The notes under the pieces: model-generated
Databases searched by the model: none
The model's input: only the letters and a program-made list of their open reading frames with translations
What the model was told of the DNA's origin: nothing
Made by a program: the position numbers and the translations under genes
Shown here: in pieces, positions 32,853 to 40,968 of the stretch
Position numbering within the stretch: the first letter of the stretch is position 1
Layout of the letters: each line of letters begins with the position of its first letter
Assembly (NCBI GenBank): GCA_903911085.1
Contig: CAIWCC010000104.1
Span: forward strand, 50,334-114,333
Direction of reading: 5' to 3'
Length of the DNA stretch: 64,000 nt
Source of the DNA: an uncultured Bacteroidales bacterium
GTDB taxonomy: Bacteria > Bacteroidota > Bacteroidia > Bacteroidales > Paludibacteraceae

Positions 32853-33590
32853 TTATACATGTTCAATGCAATCCTCTTTGATTAAATCCATTCCGTTCAT
32901 TCTTAAAAATACTTGAGCAGTAGCCAATACGTCTTTTTGACAGTATGTTGCTATACGTTTTAGATTTTTTTCTTGATAATAAACCATTGCCACCTGACTG
33001 CCATCGATATCATCTTTTGGTGTAGGAATTCCAAATACCGCAGTCAATAGTTTTAACGAAGTATAATTTTTATAGTCACCAAACTTCCACAATTCAAGCG
33101 TATCAATAAAATTGATTTCCCAGGGTTTCTTACCCGAAATTTGAAAGATTGGTGGTAAAGAGAGTCCATTAATTAACATTCTACGACAAATATAAGGTAT
33201 GTCGAATTCTTTAATATTATGACCGCAAACCGTATGTTCTTTGGTTACACAAAATTTAGCAATCAAATGCGAAAACTCAATCAGCAATTCACGTTCATTA
33301 TCAGAAGCAAACGATTTTGTTCGAAAATACATGATAATACCCTGAAAATGAATAAATCCAACCGATATACACACAATTTTTCCAAACTCAGAATATATTC
33401 CAGCACTGTTTTTATATGCCTCAGCTGCAGTTGTTTCTGGACTATATTTTTCGGGTATTCGTTTTTGTAACATCGCAAATTTATCTTCCCAAATATGAGT
33501 CAATTCGTCTGAAAGTTCTGAATAATCAGCTGTTTGTGGTACTGTTTCAATATCCAAAAACATGATTTTTGGTAAATCGCTTTTCAACAT
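32853..33590 (-). CDS. Predicted DEDDy 3'-5' exonuclease (PolB-like)
   Basis: Predicted nuclease of the DnaQ-like fold, 245 residues. The three exonuclease motifs are visible: FLDIETVPQ (DxE, about residue 13), CGHNIKEFDIPYICRRM (H-N-x3-F-D, about 122-138) and YCQKDVLATAQVF (Y-x3-D, about 218), making it the DEDDy subclass. No polymerase domain is attached. Its cellular role is not established; repair or RNA processing are possible. It lies 96 bp downstream of udk. Confidence 0.88.
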   Translation of the reverse strand: MLKSDLPKIMFLDIETVPQTADYSELSDELTHIWEDKFAMLQKRIPEKYSPETTAAEAYKNSAGIYSEFGKIVCISVGFIHFQGIIMYFRTKSFASDNERELLIEFSHLIAKFCVTKEHTVCGHNIKEFDIPYICRRMLINGLSLPPIFQISGKKPWEINFIDTLELWKFGDYKNYTSLKLLTAVFGIPTPKDDIDGSQVAMVYYQEKNLKRIATYCQKDVLATAQVFLRMNGMDLIKEDCIEHV

Positions 33591-33686
33591 ATTATATTAT
33601 ATTATTTACCTCGTTTTATTAAGATGAGTTGTTTTATTATCTGAAGTTTAGTTGCCAAACTTACATTGTAACTAAGTATTTTGAGG

Positions 33687-34307
33687 TTACATGTTGCTGA
33701 CTAATAGTTTATTCTCGATATATTTTGTTAATATATCTATTGCAATATGGTTGTTACCGCCTTGAGGAATTATTAAGTCGGCAAAACGTTTTGAAGGTTC
33801 TATAAATTGTAAATGCATAGGTTTTACTGTACAATCATATCTTTCCATTACCTTGTTTAATGACCGGCCGCGTTCAACAATATCACGATTTATAACTCTA
33901 ATAAGTCTATCATCGGCATCGGCATCCACAAATACTTTCAAATCCATCATTTTACGTAATTCGGGATTTGTAAGAACCAAAATTCCCTCGATAATAATTA
34001 CATGGCAAGGTTTTATTGGAATTGTTTCGCTAGCTCGAGTACAAGTTAGATACGAATAGATTGGTTGTTCAATGCTCTTACCTTTTTTTAAATCTTTCAA
34101 ATGTTTAACTAAAAGTTCAAATTCTATCGAATCAGGATGATCGAAATTGATTTCTAAACGTTCTTCTAAAGGTAAATGTCCACTATCGCGATAATATGAA
34201 TCTTGTGGAAGAATTACTACTTCACCTTGAGGTAAGCGTTCTAAAATTTTTCGTACTACAGTTGATTTCCCTGATCCAGTTCCACCTGCGATTCCAATTA
34301 TTAACAT
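33687..34307 (-). CDS. udk: Uridine kinase
   Basis: Salvage enzyme phosphorylating uridine and cytidine to UMP and CMP. The 206-residue product starts MLIIGIAGGTGSGKSTVVRKI (Walker A GTGSGKST), then LPQDSYYRD, NFDHPDSIEFELL, the YDCTVKPMHLQFIEPSKRFADLIIP block and the terminal IDILTKYIENKL. All are standard for the family, and the length matches the typical 205-215. Together with pyrG, pyrD/pyrK and the nucleoside transporter it makes the window rich in pyrimidine genes, though they are not contiguous. Confidence 0.95.
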   Translation of the reverse strand: MLIIGIAGGTGSGKSTVVRKILERLPQGEVVILPQDSYYRDSGHLPLEERLEINFDHPDSIEFELLVKHLKDLKKGKSIEQPIYSYLTCTRASETIPIKPCHVIIIEGILVLTNPELRKMMDLKVFVDADADDRLIRVINRDIVERGRSLNKVMERYDCTVKPMHLQFIEPSKRFADLIIPQGGNNHIAIDILTKYIENKLLVSNM

Positions 34308-34937
34308 ATCATTGAGTGTTTGATTTCAGTGCACTAAAGTACTAAATAATTCTTTTTATATCCACTTATTTTTTGTATATTTTTTGTATTATCATATTTG
34401 TTTGTGCTAATTATATGATAATCAAAAGTGTACAAATCGTTGTTTTAAGTTGATTTATGTAATAAAATGTTTAATATCTTTTTGTAATTGAATCTACAAC
34501 TGAATTTTATATTTATTATTGTGAAAAAATAACAAAAAACCATGAAGAAATATGATGAAGAATTGATTTCATTTTTTGAATTAATCGTTTCAAATTGCAA
34601 ACTGAATTAACTGTAAGTTGTTTTGTTTTATATTAAAAAAAACATCTGATTTTGAATAATATAAAGAGTAAATACAGCATATTTATTCAATTCATAGGTT
34701 GGTGAATACAAAATTGAATAGATTTGAATGTGAAAATTTGAGAAAATTCAAAATGATAGAACTTCACATAAAATTGGTTTTTCAATAAAAAACAACTTAT
34801 TATTCAAAATGTGGGTGCTTTTTTTGCTATAAGCTGAAAAAAAATAACTAATTTTGCAAGTTGATTTGCAATTATCCATGTTCCTAAATATCAATGAGCT
34901 AATTGTAAATTATAAATAATTAATAATTATCAAGAAA
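34308..34937. other. 630-bp AT-rich intergenic region upstream of ftsY
   Basis: Divergent gap between udk and ftsY. The only clear signal is the ftsY promoter at 34823-34856. A 22-codon open frame starting ATG at 34542 and ending at 34610 is too short to support as a gene. I see no repeats, RNA gene or operator. Confidence 0.5.
34823..34856 (+). promoter_or_regulatory. Promoter of ftsY
   Basis: TTTG at 34823-34826, 22-bp spacer, TAATTTTG at 34849-34856; both elements match the Bacteroidetes consensus. The ATG follows 81 bp later. Confidence 0.6.
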
Positions 34938-35888
34938 ATGGGATTATTTAATTTCTTTAGTAAAGAAAAAAAACAAACGCTCGATGAAGGCTTATCGAAA
35001 ACGAAAGAAAGTGTTTTTTCAAAGTTAACACGTGCTGTTGCTGGAAAATCGAAAGTTGACGATGAAGTACTCGATAATTTAGAGGAGGTGCTTATCACCT
35101 CGGATGTTGGCGTCGAAACTACTTTGCGCATTATTGAGCGGATTGAAAAACGAGTAGCTCATGATAAATACGTCACTACCAATGAGCTAAATGCAATATT
35201 GAAAGAAGAAATTGCAGCTTTGTTAGCCGAAAACAATTCCGATTCACCAATAGATTTTGATGTACAACTTCCAAATTCACCTTATGTGATTATGGTTGTT
35301 GGAGTAAATGGTGTTGGAAAAACCACTACTATCGGCAAACTGGCTTATCAATTCACAAAAGCGGGAAAAAAAGTATATCTTGGTGCTGCCGATACTTTTC
35401 GAGCAGCTGCTGTAGATCAGTTGGTTATATGGGGCGAGCGTGCAGGTGTGCCTGTTATAAAACAAAAAATGGGTGCCGATCCTGCTTCGGTGGCTTACGA
35501 TACCATTGCTTCGGCAAAAGCTAATAATGCCGATGTTGTTATTATTGATACAGCTGGACGACTACATAATAAAATCAACTTAATGAACGAGTTGACCAAA
35601 ATTAAGAATGTGATGCAAAAAGTTGTTCCAGATGCACCTCATGAAGTTTTGTTGGTGCTCGATGGATCCACTGGACAGAATGCATTTGAACAAGCCAAAC
35701 AATTTACCAAAGCTACTGATGTCACCGCTTTAGCAGTTACCAAGCTTGATGGTACTGCCAAAGGTGGTGTGGTTATTGGCATTTCCGATCAATTTAAAAT
35801 TCCTGTAAAATATATTGGTTTAGGCGAAGGTATGGAACATTTGCAAGTGTTTAATAGAAATGAGTTTGTAGCTTCGTTGTTTGAATAG
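34938..35888 (+). CDS. ftsY: Signal recognition particle receptor
   Basis: SRP receptor GTPase delivering ribosome-nascent chain complexes to the translocon. The 316-residue protein has a short N-terminus MGLFNFFSKEKKQTLDEGL (amphipathic, membrane-targeting) and a helical N domain. The NG GTPase elements follow: VVGVNGVGKTTTIGKLA (G1), DTFRAAAVDQL (G2), DTAGRLHNK (G3), TKLDGTAKGG (G4) and GLGEGMEHLQVF. The acidic A domain of E. coli is absent, as usual in this phylum. It is monocistronic or leads into rimO 281 bp later. Confidence 0.96.
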   Translation: MGLFNFFSKEKKQTLDEGLSKTKESVFSKLTRAVAGKSKVDDEVLDNLEEVLITSDVGVETTLRIIERIEKRVAHDKYVTTNELNAILKEEIAALLAENNSDSPIDFDVQLPNSPYVIMVVGVNGVGKTTTIGKLAYQFTKAGKKVYLGAADTFRAAAVDQLVIWGERAGVPVIKQKMGADPASVAYDTIASAKANNADVVIIDTAGRLHNKINLMNELTKIKNVMQKVVPDAPHEVLLVLDGSTGQNAFEQAKQFTKATDVTALAVTKLDGTAKGGVVIGISDQFKIPVKYIGLGEGMEHLQVFNRNEFVASLFE

Positions 35889-36169
35889 AATAAGTACATA
35901 ATGTGTTGCATAAATATAAGTCTTAAAAAAACTGTCCTTTGAGAATGACGGCAGATATTGTATTTATCTAAACGCTGTATTTTTATTGTAACTGTTAAAT
36001 AGTATTTGTTTAAATGACTAACTACGATAGGCTTTAAACAAAAAATAAATATCTCTGCGAAAAATAGGGTGTAAAATAATAATTTGCTATTATTTAACTG
36101 GTTACAGATAAAATGGTCAAAATATCATTTTATTTTAACATATGTTATTCCAATAATTACAGAAATTAT

Positions 36170-37489
36170 ATGTCTATTGAAAAAAAAAATAAAGGAACTG
36201 TTGACGTAATCACGCTAGGGTGTAGTAAAAATTTGGTTGATTCTGAACAGCTGATGCGGCAATTTGATGTGTTAGGTTATAAAGTACGACATGATGCAGA
36301 AAATCCTGATGGTGAGATTGTTATTGTAAATACTTGTGGTTTTATTGGCGATGCCAAAGAAGAAAGTATAAATACAATTTTGCAGTTTGCCGAATTGCGA
36401 AAACATAATAAGATTGGCAAATTATTTGTAATGGGCTGTCTTTCTGAACGTTATTTAAAGGAGTTGAGTTTGGAAATTCCAGAAGTTGATAAATTTTATG
36501 GAAAATTCAATTATACCGATATATTAAAGGAACTAGGGCAAGAATATCGTGCCGATTTACGGTTGGAACGAACTTTAACAACCCCAAATCACTATGCATA
36601 TATCAAAATTTCTGAAGGTTGTAACAGAACTTGTTCATATTGTGCAATACCCATTATTACAGGCAAACATCGTTCACGTTCGATGGAAGATATTGAAGAT
36701 GAGGTAAAAGGTTTGGTTGGAAAAGGAGTTAAGGAGTTTCAATTGATTGCACAAGATCTGTCGTATTATGGTCAAGATCGATACAAATCATTGAAATTAG
36801 CTGAATTAACACAACGACTCTCGGATATACAGGGCGTAGAATGGTTGCGCTTGCATTATGCTTATCCAGCTCAATTTCCTTATGATATATTGAAAGTTAT
36901 GCGTGAGCGTGACAATGTTTGCAAATATTTGGATTTAGCTTTACAACATATTAGTGATAATATGTTAACTAAGATGCGACGAAATATTACAAAGGTTCAA
37001 ACTTATGAATTAATTGACAAAATTCGATTTGAAGTTCCTGATATTCATTTACGTACAACCTTATTACTTGGGCATCCTGGTGAAACAGAAGTAGATGTAG
37101 AAGAACTAAAAGACTTTGTTCGCAAAGCTAGATTTGAACGATTAGGTGCATTTGCTTTTTCGAATGAAGAAGGCACTTTTGCATATAAAACTTATAAAGA
37201 CGACATTTCAGAAGAAGAAAAAAATAAACGTGTAGCTGATATCATGTCAATTCAACAAGGTATTTCGGCGGAAATAAATGAAGCTAAAATTGGGAAAATA
37301 TATAAAGTAATGATAGATAGGGTAGAAGATGCCTATTTTGTTGGACGAACTGAATACGACTCACCAGAAGTTGATCCAGAAGTATTAATTCCAATTTCGA
37401 CTTTAGGAGTTAAAAAAGGACATTTTTATCAAGCAAAAATTATTAATACGACCGATTTTGATTTATATGGAGAAATAATTGAAAATTAA
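36170..37489 (+). CDS. rimO: Ribosomal protein S12 methylthiotransferase
   Basis: Radical SAM enzyme that methylthiolates an aspartate of ribosomal protein S12. The frame is open from 36113 but the ATG at 36170 (MSIEKKNKGTVDVITLGCSKN) fits the family start and gives 439 residues. The N-terminal MTTase domain has cysteines in LGCSKNLVDSE, NTCGFIGDA and GCLSERY. The radical SAM motif is CNRTCSYCAIP (CxxxCxxC) with KHRSRSMEDI after it. A TRAM domain ends the protein (about 375-439). The HU genes follow 51 bp later. Confidence 0.95.
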   Translation: MSIEKKNKGTVDVITLGCSKNLVDSEQLMRQFDVLGYKVRHDAENPDGEIVIVNTCGFIGDAKEESINTILQFAELRKHNKIGKLFVMGCLSERYLKELSLEIPEVDKFYGKFNYTDILKELGQEYRADLRLERTLTTPNHYAYIKISEGCNRTCSYCAIPIITGKHRSRSMEDIEDEVKGLVGKGVKEFQLIAQDLSYYGQDRYKSLKLAELTQRLSDIQGVEWLRLHYAYPAQFPYDILKVMRERDNVCKYLDLALQHISDNMLTKMRRNITKVQTYELIDKIRFEVPDIHLRTTLLLGHPGETEVDVEELKDFVRKARFERLGAFAFSNEEGTFAYKTYKDDISEEEKNKRVADIMSIQQGISAEINEAKIGKIYKVMIDRVEDAYFVGRTEYDSPEVDPEVLIPISTLGVKKGHFYQAKIINTTDFDLYGEIIEN

Positions 37490-37540
37490 TACAATCCTTA
37501 AAACCGTTTAACTTTATACTTTCAAACTCTTTATAATTAT

Positions 37541-37831
37541 ATGAATCACAAAGAATTAATAGCCACATTGGCATCCAAAATGAATGCTCCCAAAGCATTG
37601 GTAGAAAAACTATTAGATACAACAGTAACAACTTGTACCGAACTCTTGGTGGACGAAAAAACAATCGGTTTTAAAGGATTTGGAAATTTAGAAGTTCGCA
37701 AAAAAGAAGAACGACTTTCGGTGCATCCTGCCACACAAATACGTACTCTAATACCTCCAAAACTAGTTGTGATTTTTAAGCAAAGTACTATTTTAAAGGA
37801 TAAACTCAAAGATATACCTCACCATGATTAA
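37541..37831 (+). CDS. HU-family DNA-binding protein
   Basis: Small nucleoid-type protein of 96 residues. The helical part MNHKELIATLASKMNAPKAL leads into the beta-arm region with GFKGFGNLEVRKKEERLSVHP and TLIPPKLVVIFKQSTILKDKL. The GFGxFxxxxR pattern is intact in the form GFGNLEVRKK. The family usually has 90-100 residues. It overlaps the next gene by 8 nt, so the two are translationally coupled and both carry HU domains; they may form a heterodimer, which is inference. Confidence 0.88.
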   Translation: MNHKELIATLASKMNAPKALVEKLLDTTVTTCTELLVDEKTIGFKGFGNLEVRKKEERLSVHPATQIRTLIPPKLVVIFKQSTILKDKLKDIPHHD

Positions 37832-39287
37832 AGATAAAATCTCATCACAAGAAGTTATCGACCTCATTGCATCAAAATCATTTGTTAGTAAACATGTTGC
37901 TGAGGAATTTGTAAAAATGTTGTTTTCAACTATTGAAGAGGCATTATTGGCTGGTGAAGTGGTGAAAATTAAAAATTTTGGTACTTTCAAACTTCAATGG
38001 AATGAACCTCGCAAAAGTGTAAATGTACAAACTGGTGAGGATATAATTTTGGCAGGATATCATAAAGTTTCTTTTGCTCCCGACTCAATTTTAAAAGAAA
38101 TAGTTAACGAGCCTTTTTCTCATTTAGAAGCTGTTGAATTAATTGATAATGAATCAGATTCAAATAATAATGACACTTCTGAACCCATATTAGATCCATT
38201 AAGGATTTTTACAGATCAAGCTACTGAGATTAAAAATCTATTATCTGAAATTCAAGCATTGTCAATAAAAAATCCCGAATTAGTTATTGAAGTTGAAACA
38301 GCAACTGCTGATGAAGAGTTAATTATACCAATCGAAATAGATGAAAAAACATATTTTCAAAATGATTTTGAAGAAAAAATTGAAGAACCTCAAACATCAG
38401 AATTAATTGTAGCTGAACAAACAGAATCGATTGATAATGAGCAAGTAATTAGCAAAAAAATTGAAAAAAAAAAAGAACAAACAGAAGAGGAAATTGAAGA
38501 ACCTGAAAAAACAGAAATAATTGTAGCAGAACAAACAGAATCGATTGACAATGAGCAAGTAATTAGCACAATAATTGAAAAAGAAATTGAACAAACCGAA
38601 GAAAAAATTGAAGAACCAATAGGAATCGAGCATACAACAACTGAAAATTCGGAGGAGTATGTTCCAAATCCATTTTTAGCAAGTGTAAAGCCACCCAAAA
38701 AACGAAAGCTGAAATGGCTATGGATACCATTAATTTTTGCTCTATTATTTGGAGCTATTACAGAGCTTTATAATTATTATCCACCAGCTAATTTCCAAAT
38801 AAACGATGCTATTACGTCTTTTGATGATGGCGTTAAATATGTAAAGGAGAACTTATCAATCACTGATATGCTTAATACAATAACAGGTTGGTTTGTTCCA
38901 GCTACCCCAAAGAGTTCAGATCCAGAAGTTGTCATTGTGCCAAAGGATACTGTAAACACTGACACAATAAAAGTAGAAAAACCTGTAGATAGTTTACAAA
39001 TTCTATTTGATACACCGCGTGTTTATCCTTCATTTATTGCTTCTGAGCGAATAGTGAGCGGTAGTAGATTGGCTCGAATGTCATTTAGATATTATGGTTG
39101 TTCAGACTTTTGGGTTTATATATATGAAGCAAATAAAGATAGATTTGAAAATCCAGATAAAATTCCAAGTGGAGTGTTAATTCATATTCCTAAATTAAAT
39201 CCATTACTTATTGATGCTTCTAATCCTAGATGTATAAAGAAAGCTCGTGAATTACATAATTTATATGTAAAAAAAACAAATAATTGA
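37824..39287 (+). CDS. HU domain fused to transmembrane segment and LysM-like domain
   Basis: Modular 487-residue protein. Residues 1-91 are an HU domain (SSQEVIDLIASKSFVSKHVAEEF, then KIKNFGTFKLQWNEPRKSVN). Residues about 95-290 are an acidic linker rich in Glu, with a 38-residue imperfect tandem repeat encoded at 38406-38616. A basic stop-transfer PPKKRKLK precedes one membrane helix at about 298-316 (WLWIPLIFALLFGAITEL). Residues about 410-470 resemble LysM (GSRLARMSFRYYGCSDFWVYIYEANKD). By the positive-inside rule the HU part is cytoplasmic and the LysM-like part periplasmic. It could link DNA to the cell wall; this role is inferred. Confidence 0.85.
   Translation: MIKDKISSQEVIDLIASKSFVSKHVAEEFVKMLFSTIEEALLAGEVVKIKNFGTFKLQWNEPRKSVNVQTGEDIILAGYHKVSFAPDSILKEIVNEPFSHLEAVELIDNESDSNNNDTSEPILDPLRIFTDQATEIKNLLSEIQALSIKNPELVIEVETATADEELIIPIEIDEKTYFQNDFEEKIEEPQTSELIVAEQTESIDNEQVISKKIEKKKEQTEEEIEEPEKTEIIVAEQTESIDNEQVISTIIEKEIEQTEEKIEEPIGIEHTTTENSEEYVPNPFLASVKPPKKRKLKWLWIPLIFALLFGAITELYNYYPPANFQINDAITSFDDGVKYVKENLSITDMLNTITGWFVPATPKSSDPEVVIVPKDTVNTDTIKVEKPVDSLQILFDTPRVYPSFIASERIVSGSRLARMSFRYYGCSDFWVYIYEANKDRFENPDKIPSGVLIHIPKLNPLLIDASNPRCIKKARELHNLYVKKTNN
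38406..38616 (+). repeat. 114-bp imperfect coding tandem repeat
   Basis: Two copies (38406-38519 and 38520 to about 38616) each encode VAEQTESIDNEQVIS plus a Lys/Glu-rich stretch, within the acidic linker of the HU-LysM protein. The second copy is shortened at its end. Confidence 0.8.
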
Positions 39288-39570
39288 TTGTGAATGTAGT
39301 TGAATTTCAAGAGTATTGTGCAAAGTAATTAAGATTGTTTTTTTAATATAAAATTTAATATTTGAATATTATTCTGTTTTTTAAATTGCAATGTATTAGT
39401 GGTTTATGTTATTTGTGCAATAGAAAAAGTTTATATACCAATCAGTGAATTTTTTCTATGAATTCATTGAAGTGATAATATGAAAATAAAGTAGAATATA
39501 ATTTAGCGATTTTTTTTATTGTTTTTGAAAAATATATCGAGAAAAATTTTTTTTGATATAGAAAATGTTA

Positions 39571-39578
39571 TACTTTTG
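39571..39578 (+). promoter_or_regulatory. -7 promoter element for the ferredoxin gene
   Basis: TACTTTTG, an exact match, 35 bp upstream of the ferredoxin ATG at 39614; a TTTG lies at 39552-39555 but the 15-bp spacing is short. The rest of the 326-bp gap 39288-39613 is AT-rich with no other feature. Confidence 0.55.
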
Positions 39579-39613
39579 TAGTCATAATTAGTACTAACAA
39601 AAAAAATAAGAAA

Positions 39614-39781
39614 ATGGCTTACGTAATTTCAGAAGATTGTATTGCTTGTGGTTCGTGTATTAGCGAATGTCCTGTTGATGCAATTGCAGAGGGTGACATC
39701 TATGTTATTGATGCTGATGTTTGCACAGATTGTGGCACATGTGCCGATGTTTGTCCTTCAGAAGCAATCAGTCCAGCATAA
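39614..39781 (+). CDS. Ferredoxin, 2[4Fe-4S] clostridial type
   Basis: Low-potential electron carrier of 55 residues, read directly from the sequence. Two complete cluster motifs are seen: Cys9-x2-Cys12-x2-Cys15-x3-Cys19-Pro in CIACGSCISECPVDAI and Cys37-x2-Cys40-x2-Cys43-x3-Cys47-Pro in CTDCGTCADVCPSEAI. It is the classic length. It has its own promoter and a perfect 12-bp terminator hairpin right after it, so it is monocistronic. Presence supports an anaerobic metabolism with ferredoxin-dependent oxidoreductases. Confidence 0.95.
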   Translation: MAYVISEDCIACGSCISECPVDAIAEGDIYVIDADVCTDCGTCADVCPSEAISPA

Positions 39782-39805
39782 TTAGTTACTGTAATTGACT
39801 TTAAT

Positions 39806-39838
39806 AGCCTAATCGATTATATCGATTAGGCTTTTTTG
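39806..39838 (+). terminator. Intrinsic terminator of the ferredoxin gene
   Basis: AGCCTAATCGAT at 39806-39817 pairs perfectly with ATCGATTAGGCT at 39821-39832 around TAT, followed by T residues. Confidence 0.9.
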
Positions 39839-39879
39839 TTGAAATTAAATTATAAAAAATGAATTTTGAGTTGCTGATT

Positions 39880-40890
39880 TTATGGTCTGTATCCAGATTC
39901 TTCAAGTATTTTTTGTGAATTTGTTTCATTCATCAAATCAACTAAGCTAAGGTTCTTGTTTTTCTTCATATAGCTGTCCACTATTTGCCATCCCAACCAA
40001 GTACCAAGTCTGCCTGGCGATTTCTGTGAAATAGGTGAGGTAAAAGGCGCATCATCCATATATTTGCGTATTAACAACATATCAGTTGAAAATAAATCTT
40101 TTTGATCGATAACTGCTGTCCAAATGGCTTTTTCATTGGTTTTACACCAATTCCATTTTTCAATTTGGTAACCCATGATGTTTTCTGATTTTTCGTTAGG
40201 CATAAACACTGATAATAAATACATTATTCTTCCACGATAAAGCATGTTGTCCAACAATCTATCTTGAGAGTTATTCATAGGAAAGATCCTGAAAAGTGTC
40301 GCAGAAACGATATCAGTAGCTACACATTCACGTCGCATATTGTATATTAGATAATCGTAAGTAAAATCCTTATATCGTGCATAATCGTTGCCTAAATAAT
40401 AATCTGTCCCAATGCCAATAAATTTATTGTTTAAAATGGCAGCGCGGTTAAAACCAGAAACATAAAAATAGATTTCGGGTAAAATAACTTTAGGAAAATA
40501 ATGATGAATATAGGTAAAAGCTTCTGAAACTGTTTTCTCAATATCAGAAACATCACCAAATGTTTCCATTGTTTTCTTGTTTACTTTTGCAAAAATACTA
40601 TCGGATAGGAATTGTTTAAATTCTTTTTTTACTGTTGCGCTATCATTTAAATTAGTATTAATAATTTCCGAAGTATAAACAGGTAAAAAATCTGAAAATT
40701 TACTATTCAATTTTGATAGACATTTATTATCAGTTGAGTCGTAAGATATTAATGCAGAATCGAATCGGTGTATTTTTACTACCACGTTATTTTCAGAAGT
40801 ATCGATATTAAACCTATTGTTGTAATTGCATGAAACTATTAATAAGCTTATTAAAAAAGCTGTTACGAGTGATTTCAATTGTTTTTTCAT
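39880..40890 (-). CDS. gldB: GldB-like gliding motility lipoprotein
   Basis: Predicted lipoprotein of the GldB family, needed for gliding in Flavobacteria but present in many non-gliding Bacteroidetes. The frame is open from 40923; the ATG at 40890 starts a clear lipoprotein signal (MKKQLKSLVTAFLISLLIVSC) and gives 336 residues. Family blocks are IHRFDSALISYD, the FPKVILPEIYFYVSGFNRAAI segment, GIGTDYYLG, the YNMRRECVATDIVSA helix and the C-terminal SPGRLGTWLGWQIVDSYMKKN. There is a terminator between it and yidC. No other gld genes are nearby. Confidence 0.88.
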   Translation of the reverse strand: MKKQLKSLVTAFLISLLIVSCNYNNRFNIDTSENNVVVKIHRFDSALISYDSTDNKCLSKLNSKFSDFLPVYTSEIINTNLNDSATVKKEFKQFLSDSIFAKVNKKTMETFGDVSDIEKTVSEAFTYIHHYFPKVILPEIYFYVSGFNRAAILNNKFIGIGTDYYLGNDYARYKDFTYDYLIYNMRRECVATDIVSATLFRIFPMNNSQDRLLDNMLYRGRIMYLLSVFMPNEKSENIMGYQIEKWNWCKTNEKAIWTAVIDQKDLFSTDMLLIRKYMDDAPFTSPISQKSPGRLGTWLGWQIVDSYMKKNKNLSLVDLMNETNSQKILEESGYRP

Positions 40891-40905
40891 ATTGATTATT
40901 TTTGA

Positions 40906-40949
40906 AAAGAGCGCAAAATGCAATGTTAAACCTGCCTTTTGCGCTCTTT
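40906..40949 (-). terminator. Terminator between yidC and gldB
   Basis: AAAGAGCGCAAAA at 40906-40918 pairs perfectly with TTTTGCGCTCTTT at 40937-40949 (13 bp), loop 18 nt. It lies after the yidC stop on the minus strand; the T-run afterwards is short. Confidence 0.65.
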
Positions 40950-40968
40950 GTTATTTAAGATTGATAAT

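Noticed and set aside
34542..34610. 22-codon open frame upstream of ftsY
   Set aside because: Too short, no promoter or motif, and expected by chance in AT-rich DNA.
38390..38698. Minus-strand frame with repeated Ser/Cys segments
   Set aside because: It mirrors the Glu-rich linker repeat of the HU-LysM gene; the apparent repeats are a by-product of that coding repeat.
39880..40890. GldB as evidence for gliding motility
   Set aside because: gldB occurs in many non-gliding Bacteroidetes and no other gld or spr genes are nearby.
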